From positions 206,864 to 270,863 of the forward strand of contig KV918840.1 in NCBI GenBank assembly GCA_002049455.2: DNA of 64,000 bases. Direction: 5' to 3'. This document shows positions 21,202 through 30,652 of the stretch, piece after piece. A program made the translations under genes and the position numbers. The notes below the pieces were generated by a model. It was not told the origin of the DNA. It did no database searches and saw only the letters and a list, made by a program, of their open reading frames with translations. Within the stretch, counting starts at the first letter, position 1. Each line of letters begins with the position of its first letter. The DNA comes from Porphyra umbilicalis (lineage: Eukaryota > Rhodophyta > Bangiophyceae > Bangiales > Bangiaceae).

Positions 21202-23520
21202 ATGCCCGCCTCCGAGTCGCCTTCCCTCTATGCGCCAACAACAACTACGGGGTTTGCTGTCCCTACGGGAACGCCACTGCCGTCCGGCGACGATCTACCG
21301 CGGGCGGGCACCATACGGACGATCATGCTTCCGCTTGTCGAGCGGCTGCCGACGTACACGTTCTGCACGCTGACCCGGCGGGTGTGGCGGCGCATCGAGG
21401 ACGTTTCGGCGCCGCGGTTTGTGCCGTACATGGGCGGGGTGACGGGTGCGTTTGCCGAGTCGGCGTGGCGCGCTCGCTTGGACAGGTGGGCGGGTGTCGT
21501 CGACAGCGACAGCGACATCTCCGAGGAAGACGCTGCTGACAGAGGGGTGGGGTACTACGGCCTGTCAGCAAGGACGCGGCGGATGGCAGAGCGTGCCGGG
21601 ATGCAAGCTGTCGTGAGCATGCTGGGCGACGACCAGACCGTGGTTGACGCCATTGCGCGCGGATTGGGCCGACCTTCGGACAGAGTTCGACGGACGATTG
21701 ACCTCGTCGACAGACGCGCCCGCCAGCACGCAGCTGCACGGAAGAGACGCATCGAGCGAGCCGCACGCCAATCCGCGCTGGAGCGATTGACGGGCGACGC
21801 TAGCTTGGCAGTCGTTCTAGCCAGTGGCGCCGCGCGTGCTCGCCCGCGTGCAAGTCCCCGGTCGGCGTCTGGGGCCCGGCACGCCGACACAGCGGCTGCG
21901 CCGCCAGCGGCGTTTGTGGGCAACTGGGGCCAGATGGGCTCGGCCGTCGAGGCGGTGGCGGTGGCAGCGGCCGATGCAACAGCGGCCGGCCTTCCCCGAG
22001 CCAGCCGTGCGTGGGCAATGCGGCAGGTGGGGGAGGTAGTGTCGGTGCTGGCTGATGCAGACGCCCACAGACGCGACGTCGCCGGCGTGCGCGACGTGCT
22101 ATCCACGCTCCGGCTGACCGACGGTGCCGACCGCGTTGCCGAGTTGCCCTGTGTCGGATCCTTTCTTGGATGTGTTCCTCCGCCTCATGCGTCTGCGCTG
22201 GCGGCGTCCATCGACGCGTCAACTGATTTCATGGATTCGTCGGCGCCGTCGCGGGACACATTGGCGCGTCTGCTTTGTCGTGTATGCGTACGTTACGCCT
22301 GCCGCTTGCACGGTCCGTGCCCTCGCGACCCTCTGTCGGCGCCGCCACCCGCCCGACCCGTCACTCTTCCCCCCGACGTCCATCGAGCGCTCGCCTACGT
22401 CGAGGCATTTGGGTGGCCAGTCGGCGGCGCCGCACCTGCGCGGGCGCCCTTCATGGATCCGATCACTCCACGTACCAACAGCTCGTCGGCGACTGCAACG
22501 CCTCCCCTGTCGCAAGCAGCCTCGTCGCAGAGGCGGCGGCAGGAGAAACCGACCGCGTCGCCGTCGATAGAGGGCGGCAGCCAGATTGACAACGCGGCGG
22601 TCGACTTTGTGCCCTGCTTTTACGTCGGGCATTGTACGGAGCGGGTGTGCCGCTGCGCGCGCGCGGGTGTTCCCTGCGAGAAGTTTTTTGGTTGCTCTCA
22701 CGTACGTTGGGTGGCTTCGGACCAGTTGTCAGCTACAGCCACTTGGGCGACAGCCATCGACGTGCGCGCCGGCACCGGACAATCGCCCGCAATCGCGTCG
22801 CCCTTGACGCCGTCGGACACTGCCTGGTTCTCAACTGTCACGGCTCCTGGGTCCCGTTTTTGCTGGCGACGGGTGCGGTGCGAGTGCTCGGCACCTGGGA
22901 GGTGCGCGACTGACGAGTGCCCGTGCTTCGGCGAAGACCGCGAGTGCGACCCGGACGCATGCTTCACGTGCGGCGCCGCTTGGTCGCCGGCATCCGGCGT
23001 CGACGACGCCTGCCCTCCATTTCGTGGCGGTGACCGCAACGATGAATGGCCGAAAGGCCTGCTGACGGCTGTCGACCCAGTCGCCGGTGGAGTCCCCGGC
23101 AGCCGGCGCTGCCGAAACGTACAGATGCAGGTCGGCTCCCGTGTGCGTGTCGTGCTCGGGCGCTCCGAGGCACACGGCTTCGGCGTGTTTGCAGCTGAGC
23201 GCGCGACGGCTGGTGACTATGTCGGGGATTACGTGGGGGAGCTTCTCCCTCACGCCGATGCGCACACTCGCGGCCGCGTGTATGACGCAATCGGGGTCAG
23301 CTTCCTGTACACGCTGACCCGCACACTCGTGCTGGATGCGACTCGCGTCGGCGGCTGCCTGCGATACATCAACCACAAACGGGACGGAGCCAACCTCCAG
23401 CCGAAACTGCTCAGCGTTAGTGGGTACATACGGGTGGAGTTCTTTGCTGCCCGGGACTTGGTGCCGGGCGAGGAGCTGTTTTTCGATTATGGGTACAGTC
23501 TGGATGACTGGCGTGTCTAA
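21202..23520 (+). CDS. E(z): Enhancer-of-zeste-like histone H3K27 methyltransferase
   Basis: From ATG 21202 this gives 772 residues. The order of features matches PRC2 catalytic subunits: a LPTYTFC block (about 50) and an acidic stretch DSDSDISEEDAAD, a CRVCVRYACRLHGP motif (about residue 360; compare the C-R-x-C-x-x-Y-x-C-x-x-H block of E(z)), a pre-SET CXC region with many cysteines (about 470-590; CATDECPCFGEDRECDPDAC), and a C-terminal SET domain (about 635-772; GDYVGELLP, YDAIGVSFLY, GEELFFDYGY). Known members place methyl groups on H3 Lys27 to silence genes. One oddity: the usual NHS of the SET pseudoknot reads YINHKRDGAN. The frame is open 109 codons upstream of this ATG, so an upstream exon is likely. 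The gene is sandwiched between arrays B and C. Confidence 0.88.
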   Translation: MPASESPSLYAPTTTTGFAVPTGTPLPSGDDLPRAGTIRTIMLPLVERLPTYTFCTLTRRVWRRIEDVSAPRFVPYMGGVTGAFAESAWRARLDRWAGVVDSDSDISEEDAADRGVGYYGLSARTRRMAERAGMQAVVSMLGDDQTVVDAIARGLGRPSDRVRRTIDLVDRRARQHAAARKRRIERAARQSALERLTGDASLAVVLASGAARARPRASPRSASGARHADTAAAPPAAFVGNWGQMGSAVEAVAVAAADATAAGLPRASRAWAMRQVGEVVSVLADADAHRRDVAGVRDVLSTLRLTDGADRVAELPCVGSFLGCVPPPHASALAASIDASTDFMDSSAPSRDTLARLLCRVCVRYACRLHGPCPRDPLSAPPPARPVTLPPDVHRALAYVEAFGWPVGGAAPARAPFMDPITPRTNSSSATATPPLSQAASSQRRRQEKPTASPSIEGGSQIDNAAVDFVPCFYVGHCTERVCRCARAGVPCEKFFGCSHVRWVASDQLSATATWATAIDVRAGTGQSPAIASPLTPSDTAWFSTVTAPGSRFCWRRVRCECSAPGRCATDECPCFGEDRECDPDACFTCGAAWSPASGVDDACPPFRGGDRNDEWPKGLLTAVDPVAGGVPGSRRCRNVQMQVGSRVRVVLGRSEAHGFGVFAAERATAGDYVGDYVGELLPHADAHTRGRVYDAIGVSFLYTLTRTLVLDATRVGGCLRYINHKRDGANLQPKLLSVSGYIRVEFFAARDLVPGEELFFDYGYSLDDWRV

Positions 23521-23524
23521 CGCG

Positions 23525-24330
23525 GTTGCTCTGCCTGTTGGTGCTTGCTGGCGACGCGGCGGGCGGTGGCTCCGGCGTCGGCGGCGTCCGTGTCGTCGCG
23601 GTGTCCAACGCCGTCGACGCTCCCGTCCTGGCGACCGCGTCCGCGACGCACAGTCGGCGACGCGGGTTCCGCAACTCCTCGGCGTTGGCGCCGGCTGCGT
23701 GCAGCACCTCGTTGGCGACACGGCGGGCGGTGACGCCGGTGTCGGCGTCGTCCGTGTCGTCGCGGTGTACCACGCCGTCGACGCTCCCGTCTTGGCGACC
23801 GCGTCCGCGACGCACAGGCGGCGAGACGGGTTCCGCTACTCATCAGCGTTGGCGCCCGCCGCGTGCAGCACCTGGTTGGCGACGACGCGGCGGGCGGTGA
23901 CGCGGGCTTCGGCGCTCGCCGCGTGCAGCACCTGGTTGGCGACGCGGCCGACGCCGGCGTCGACGTCGTCCGTGTCGTCGCGATGTACAACGCCGTCGAC
24001 GCTCCCGTATTGGCGACCGCGTCCGCGATGTACAGTCGGCAAGATGGGTAGCGCTACTCATCGGCGTTCGCGTCCGCGGCGTGCAGCACCTCGTTGGCGA
24101 CGCGGCGGGCGGTGACACCGGCGTCGGCGCCCGCCGCGTGCGGCACCTCGTTGGCTACGCGGCGGGCGGTGACGCCGGCGTCGGCGCCCGCCGCGTGCAG
24201 CACCGCATTGGCGACGCGGTGGGTGGTGACGCCGGCGTTGGCGCTGGCCGCGTGCAACACCTGGTTGGCCTCGCGGCAAGCGGTGACGCCGACGTCTGCG
24301 CAAGCCGCGTGCGGCACCTGGTTGGCGACG
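23525..24330 (-). repeat. Tandem array C: 164-bp units, then 57-bp units
   Basis: It begins directly after the E(z)-like stop codon. GTCGTCGCGGTGT recurs at 23601 and 23765 (164 bp, the same period as array B), with a further partial unit near 23983. From 24081 to 24309 a 57-bp subunit (anchor GTGC(A/G)(G/A)CACC at 24081, 24138, 24195, 24252, 24309) takes over. Read on minus, it encodes GVTARRVANEVLHAAGADA in frame. The 164-bp part reads HRDDTDDADTGVTARRVANE-VLHAAGANAEELRN, resembling the array A module. Confidence 0.85.
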
Positions 24331-24701
24331 CGGCAAGCGTTTGTGCTCGTCTATTTCATGGCGCCGTCTATTTCTTCGGCGCCGTCCCCCTCGCGGGCGT
24401 GTGGGTGCTGGCGGATGGGGAAGTGCGGGCGTCCCGCTGGCGCGCCGCCGCCACGCACGTGCGCGTGGCGGTGGTGCACCTGCCGGGGGCGGCGAGCTGG
24501 GACGACGGTGGCGCCGACGTGTGTCCAGCATGTCGTGTTCGTTTTGATGCGATACGGATTGTGCGACTTTTTTTCTCTTCTGCGTCGTGTTGGTTGACAG
24601 GCGTCTTCGCAAGATCCAGGAGCTCCGCAAGAGAGAGAAAGAATCAGGCGCTTGTCGGGAGCGGGAAAAAGGTGGGATTTACTCGTTTCAGTTCACTGTA
24701 A
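24081..24701 (+). CDS. Hypothetical ORF: 19-residue repeats plus tail
   Basis: A plus-strand frame reads five copies of the 19-residue repeat RRVQHLVGDAAGGDAGVGA, then a less biased tail of about 110 residues (VYFFGAVPLAGVWVLADGEV..., CPACRVRF). There is no ATG at its 5' end, so if it is real it starts in an exon within array C. The tail's hydrophobic stretch and CxxC are the only features. I do not recognise the family, and it may be non-coding. Confidence 0.2.
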   Translation: MQHLVGDAAGGDTGVGARRVRHLVGYAAGGDAGVGARRVQHRIGDAVGGDAGVGAGRVQHLVGLAASGDADVCASRVRHLVGDAASVCARLFHGAVYFFGAVPLAGVWVLADGEVRASRWRAAATHVRVAVVHLPGAASWDDGGADVCPACRVRFDAIRIVRLFFSSASCWLTGVFARSRSSARERKNQALVGSGKKVGFTRFSSL

Positions 24702-25430
24702 ATGACTGAGAGACGGACGCTCCGATTGGCATGCGTCACCTCGTCAGCATACCGGTACCGTGAAGACACCATCGAAATCCACTGTGACTCTAACGGGCAC
24801 CGTGGCCAAGTCCCGACGTCGTGGAACGGCGGCCAGGCCTGGCTGACGATGACGTCCTGCCCGCTTCCGCGGGTCGCGGCTGCCGACGCGAGACAAATGT
24901 CTTGCACGTTGCTGCGCCAGGCGACGCCGCACGCAGCCAGCCACGGCTCGTCGCAGCGCCAAGTCGTGCCCGGCGACTCGCAGCGTGTGTGGTGGTGGAC
25001 GCATCTGTGGCGGGTGGCGGCCGCAGCGGCGGCCGCGCTGGTTGCCGCCTTTTCGCGCCTCTGGGTGCGACGGGCCGACGTAGCGGGCGACGGCCGGCAC
25101 TTCGCGGTCCGCGGCGGACGCCGTGCTCGGCCGAGGTACTTCTCTCGTCGGCACCGGGACAGAGCGCTGCCGCCCCCGACCCCTTCCCGCACCCCTGCCG
25201 TGCTCGACCCGTCCCGCGCGGCTCCGATGCTGTTCGGGGTGCGCGCGACACGGACGCGACGGTACGCGCAAGTGGCTCCCGCAGCGCACGCGGCGGTGAC
25301 GAAGGAGGAGGTGGCCGCGGCAGCGGCGGCGGAGGTATCGCCCGCGGTGCCGCCGACGGAGACGGTGGCGGCAGCAGCAGGGCCGGAGGCGCCAACAGTA
25401 CACCGACAACGCGCTTCTCCACGGCGCGTG
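24702..25430. other. Open on both strands, no gene assigned
   Basis: Long open frames occur in all directions, including 24702-25664 plus and 24644-25669 minus, but without domains. They run into array D. I cannot decide whether any is real. Confidence 0.3.
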
Positions 25431-26480
25431 CAGCGTCTGCCTCGCCATGTGCGTGGCGGCGGCCACAGCGTCGGCGTCAACACGCTCGTCATTGTCAACG
25501 ACGGCGGCGCCAACAACATGCTCCACAACGCGTGCAGGAGTTTCCCCGCCGTGTGCGGCGTGCCGGCGGCCACAACGTCGGCGTCGAAAAGCACCGCATT
25601 GTCAACGACAACGTCGGCGTCGACACGGTCATCATTGTTAACGACGGCGGCGCCATCAACGTGAGCCACGGCGCGTGCAGCGACTGCTTTGCCGCGTGCG
25701 TGGCGGCGGCCACAGCGTCGGCGTTAACAAGCACCGCATTGTCAACGACAACGTCGCCGACGACAAGCTCGTCATTGTCAACGACGGCGACGCCAACTAC
25801 GTGCTACACAACGCGTGCAGGAGCTTCCTCGCCGTGTGCCGCGTGCCGGCGGCCACAACGTCGGAATTGACAAGCACCGCATTGTCAACGACAACGTCGC
25901 CGTCGACAAGCTCGTCATTGTCAACGACGGCGGCGCCGACAACTTGCTCCACGACGCGTGCAGCAGTTCCTCGCCGTGTGTGGCGTGCCGGCGGCCACAA
26001 CGTCGGCGTCGAAAAGCACCGCATTGTCAACGACAACGTCGGCTTCGACACGGTCGTCATTGTCAACGACGGCGGCGCCATCAACGTGAGCCACGGCGCG
26101 TGCAGCGTCTGCTTTGCCGCGTGCGTGGCGGCGGCCACAGCGTCGGCGTCAACAAGCACCGCATTGTCAACGACAACGTCGCCGTCGACAAGCTCGTCAT
26201 TGTCAACGACGGCGACGCCAACTACGTGCCACACAACGCGTGCAGGAGCTTCCTCGCCGTGTGCCGCGTGCCGGCGGCCACAACGTCGGAATTGACAAGC
26301 ACCGCATTGTCAACGACAACGTCGCCGTCGACAAGCTCGTCATTGTCAACGACGGCGGCGGCAACAACGTGAGCCACGGCGCGTGCAGGAGTTTCCTCAC
26401 CGTGTGGGTCGTGGCGGCGGCCACAACGTCGGCGTCGACAAGCACCACGTCGGCAGCGGCCATGTCGACTGCCTCACCTA
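25430..26480 (+). repeat. Tandem array D: units of 140-143 bp in a 425-bp higher-order unit
   Basis: ATTGT(C/T)AACGACGGC recurs at 25491, 25634, 25774, 25917, 26059, 26199 and 26342, giving intervals of 143, 140, 143, 142, 140 and 143 bp. The triplet beginning at 25634 repeats at 26059 with an exact 425-bp offset, as do 25774/26199 and 25917/26342. One frame reads GGHNVGVEKHRIVNDNVGVD followed by VIIVNDGGAINVSHGAC. Neither the unit nor the higher-order period is a multiple of three. Confidence 0.9.
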
Positions 26481-26855
26481 TGACCACGTCGGCCTCAAGA
26501 CGCACGTCGCCGTCTACACCTGCGCGTTTCCGTTTGCCGCTGTGTGCTTCACAGGGGCGTCGACGATAAGCGCATAAGAATATAATGAAGGCTGCGCGGG
26601 AGGAAAGCCGCCCACACAGACCACGAACAAGCAACGGGTCAAGCCCTCGTTCCCCTCCATCGTTGACGGCAGTGCACCCCACCCAGGTCGGCTGCCGCGG
26701 CCCAACGCGTTGCTCTCCGAAAAACAGCAACTCGCCGCCACCACCCCCATCCCCCAAATCGCCAACCCTCCACACACGCTACTATCCTCACCCCCACGAG
26801 TCCCTTGCAAAGTACGACCGCTACCTTGAACTACCGTCCTCCCGCAAGCAAACAC
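26481..26855. other. Intergenic
   Basis: No gene recognised. This is the 3' flank of the minus-strand cysteine-rich/RGG gene. Confidence 0.4.
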
Positions 26856-28987
26856 TCAGCCCGGCACGGGGCCCACTCGGATGCCCTCCTCCTCGTCGTC
26901 CTCCTCATCCTCCTCCTCCTCCTCCGCCTCGTCGTCATCCCCCTGCAACGGGCGGTCCGCTGCTGCACCGGCCGCCGCTAACGCGTCGTCCCACACATCT
27001 TCGCCGCCCAGATTGCTCGTGGCCAACACCGCAGTCGCCACCGCATGCTCGCCAATCCACTTCTTCACCCACCGCGCAATGAGCTGCAACAGGTTCTTGT
27101 TAGAGTGCGTCACGCGGCGCGATACCAACTGCTCCGCAACCTCCGCGGGGGAGACGGCACCACAGGTGACGCTGAGCCCCAGCAGCAAGTTCTCCTGCGC
27201 CGCACTGATCATCTCCTCCTCCATCGACTGGAAGGCCCCAGCGTGCTCAGCCAGCGCGCCCTTGAACACGGTCTGTGCCAGCTGCCGCGCGGTCAGCCGG
27301 CTCACCGCCGCAGACTCGAACACAACCGCCGTGTCGAACTGCGCGCGCGTGCCCTCCTTCCACGTCAGGTGGAATGGAACCACAGGTAGCGCAGGTCCTC
27401 CCCCCCCCGAGCCGGCGTTGAAAGCGGGCGCGGTCCCAGCGCAGACGACGGCTGCCCCACCTCCCCCCCCACCCCCACGCGCAGGAGTCTGCAGCGGCGG
27501 CACACCGGTCGTTGCCAACCGGACTATACCGTCGGCTGCGTGGAGAGCGTTGCGCTCCATGAGGCTGCGGTGCTCGCGCCGCATCTGCGCAACGGAGAGC
27601 GCTGGTTGGTTCGGTCGCCCGCCGGTGGTCGTTGCATCTGTGACAAGCGACGCGGTCGAGGGCGTCGACCCCCTGACACCTTGCATCGGGTCGCCCCCAC
27701 CAGACGTTCCACCCCCCCTCCCCGCCCCCGCGCTGTCCGTTACTGAGGACGATGAACAGCGCCCTCGCCCCGCCGGCGACAGCAGCGATCCCCGCCCCCG
27801 CACTCGACGAGCGCCGGCACCGGGTTCCGCCTCCCGCGAGCGTGCGGGGCTCGATCCACTGGGTGACGCGCCAACGAGATATATCTCGTCGTCGTCTACC
27901 GCCGCCGCGCCCCCTCCTTCGCCGCCGCCACTGCTTGCGCCAGCCACCGCGCCGCCACCGCTGCCGTCGCTTTGCGGTACTGGAGGGGGTTCATGCCCAA
28001 CGCCACGCCCAGAGCACCCGGCCCCGCCGGCACGCCCACCGCGAGGTGCGCCTTGAGCTCTGCCGCGACAACTTCCTGTTGGCGCACAGGCCCTGCCACC
28101 GGCGCCCGCCGCCGCCCCGGCCACACCGCGGCCACCTCCCGCGGCCGCAGCGCCCGCCGCCGCGCCGGTGCCGCCGCCGCCGCCTCCCGCTGCCGCCGCA
28201 GCCCCACGGACGCCACCACGTCCCTCTTCCTGCCCCCCCCCCCCCTCCCACCGCGCCCGCCACGCCCTCCGCGTCCGCCACGCCCGCCGCGTCCGCCACG
28301 CCCGCCGCGCCCGCCGCGCCCTGCAGCAGCGGCTCCCCGCCCACCACCACGACCACCTCTTGCTGCCGCCGCCCCAGCTACGGCACCCACAAGCGCCGCC
28401 CCGATGGCCGTCTGGTTCGGGTCCGCGAGAGCGCCGACCATGCCGTCGAAAACGGCCCGGTTGTCAGCGTGGTTTGTGGCAGCCACAATGCCCTCGTCTG
28501 ACATCAGGTCGGCCGCGCCGATGGGATCGAGACCGGCGTCGTGGAGGTTCGCGACCAGCTCGGCCGCCGCCGCCGCGGTCTGCTGCGTATCCGACCACTC
28601 CTTCCAGCACGCCACATAATGCGCACGCAGCCACTCGGCGACGATCGTGTCGGTCACAGCGCTGCACACAAAGTCAGAACGAGACAGCGGTGGCGCCAAA
28701 CGGCGGCGCGTCACGTTGCCGGTCTTAGGGTCCATCTGGAACCGGTCCGGAGACAGGACCATCGTGTCAACCCGGTGACCAACGCGGTTGCACTTCGAGC
28801 ACTTGGCCGTGCAACAGCACGCCAAAGCGAAGCACGCGCCATCTTTGGCGAAGGGGTGCTCCGCCGCCAGCTTGTGCCGGCACGGCGGCGACTTCATACC
28901 ACACGTCCGCTGCGTGTGGGCCCCGGTGCGGGGGAGGCCACTCCCGTCATCGCCCAACTCGAAGCCACAAAGCAAGCATTTGCCCAT
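26856..28987 (-). CDS. Cys-rich and Gly-Arg-rich protein, split by a 13-C run
   Basis: From ATG 28987 the frame reads MGKCLLCGFELGDDGSG with a cysteine/histidine cluster (CGMKSPPCRHKLAAEHPF, then ACCCTAKCSKCNRVGH), likely zinc binding, over residues 1-80. A globular part follows, then an RGG-type repeat (GRGGRGGRGG). At the 13-C run 28233-28245 the frame must change by one missing base to continue, still open, through a Gly/Ala stretch, an acidic DDDEIYLVGAS motif, a region of about 200 residues with conserved-looking helices (SRLTARQLAQTVFKGALAEH) and a very acidic tail (DDDEAEEEEEDEEDDEEEG) to the stop at 26856. The total is about 710 residues. Without the shift the first half ends at 27896. 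RGG boxes suggest RNA binding. I do not recognise the family. Confidence 0.55.
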
Positions 28988-30236
28988 GGCTCCAAAACGA
29001 TGCCCTTCCCGACTCTCCCTCCCCCGCCCCACCGCGCGTCCCGCGACCCTCCCCTGCCTCGTCGCCCGTCCCGCGACCCTCCCCCGCCTCGTCGAAAGCC
29101 TCAGTACGAAGCCGCGCACGTCCAACAGCACCAAGAAAAGCGCCGGCGCCTGCACCGGCTGCGCGACACCCGTCCTCCCGCGCCGAGGCCCTTGAGAAAA
29201 GAGGCCTCACCCGGCACGCGCCCGTCTGGTCGATAACCACCACCCCGTGCACGTCAGGGTACGACCCCTTGTAAGCGGCGTCGGTCTATGCTGCTGATGC
29301 ACGGCGTGGAGAAAAGAAAAGGGCCGACGCCGAGTGGGAGCGGACGGACGATACGCGGGTGAGCGAAGGCCACACACACGGAGATATGGCAAACGTGTGG
29401 CTTGGCGTGGCGGGGGGGGACGAGGTGCAATCGGATAAGGGGCCCGCGTCGCTGCAGAAGTGCGCTCATGGGAAACTGTCGCCGTGGAGAGGGGAGGGGG
29501 GAGGGACGAAGCGCCATGACGGACCTCATGGCGATCTACGGGCCTCACGAGAGCACGGGCGCCCTGTCGAGAGGCTCGATCCACCGGCAAACACTTGTGG
29601 CCCGATCCCTTTCTGCACGAACCTGGTCAATGGCGCATCCAATCAGAGCATGCCAGGTCCACGCATATCCGATCGTGTGACGGTGACGGAGCACTGCCGC
29701 CGCTGCCGACTTTCGTGTAGCCCTCCTTTTTTAAGCTTTGCACCCCCGCATTAGCGATTGCACACCGCCGCCTGGAGCACGAAGTGGCGCACGTTTGGTC
29801 CGAGGGGGGTGCGGCGGGCCTCGATTAGAGCAGTGAAATTTGACGAAATCTGACCACCTGCTCTGACACTGCCTGAGGGTGACCCCTAATGAATCGGGTT
29901 AAGCATTTGCCACACAGATCCACCCGGCAGGCGCACGAAGTGGAGCACGTTGTGTCAGATCCTCATCCTGGCCGCTCCACGAATTCAATCGGTCCACCTC
30001 ACTAAGGCCCCGGACCAAGGACCGCGCCGCGATCCGCGATCGCCGCTGTGCGCACGCGAGATTCGGCGTCAGACCCTAGCATTCCCCCTCGTGATGCGGC
30101 TCTCTGTCAGCAAACGTGTTGTCCGGTCAAATTGAACGCGCCCCCCTTGGCCCTCCTGGAGGGGGTCAAACGTGCACCGCCGACGGAGGGGGTCCATTTT
30201 TTGTGGAAGTGCCATAACTAGGGGTGGCCACCGCAC
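28988..30236. other. Intergenic, no gene recognised
   Basis: Direct repeats of CGTCCCGCGACCCTCCCC(TG)CCTCG occur near 29035-29095. The remainder has short frames only. A repeat end shared with 3236-3275 lies at 30190-30226. Confidence 0.4.
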
Positions 30237-30271
30237 TGAAGGCCAGGGTATTGCACGTACGTGCCTGGAAT
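30237..30271 (+). repeat. Fragment of the fold-back element's inner arm
   Basis: TGAAGGCCAGGGTATTGCAC then GTACGTGCCTGGAAT matches, inverted, the inner end of the right arm at 47318-47351. Confidence 0.7.
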
Positions 30272-30652
30272 ATTTATTTGTATATCGATATACAGTCGAT
30301 GTTTGGCTGTGACTGAACTCGATTCAATCGATTGGGGGGTCTACCGGCAACACCGTGATTCGTGTATCCAGCGCTGGCGCGGCACGAGGGCCTCGCTCGA
30401 GCTGTGGCCTGCGGTGCCCGCCACCAACCGCTTCCAAGCCGACGCTCTTCGTCCCCTTACTTGACCGACGACGTGTGCCCTGTTGTGGTAGAGCGGCGTC
30501 GCCGTGCCGCCGCGTCACCGCGCCGTAGCCGTTGCCGCTGCCACCGCCCCCCCCGCCCTCTCCGTTACCCGCTCTGCCCCCCATACTCCATTGTCAACCT
30601 TGCTGTCAAGCTGCGGTTGGTCGGCAGCGGGGGGGCCGCGCCCCCAGTGCCA

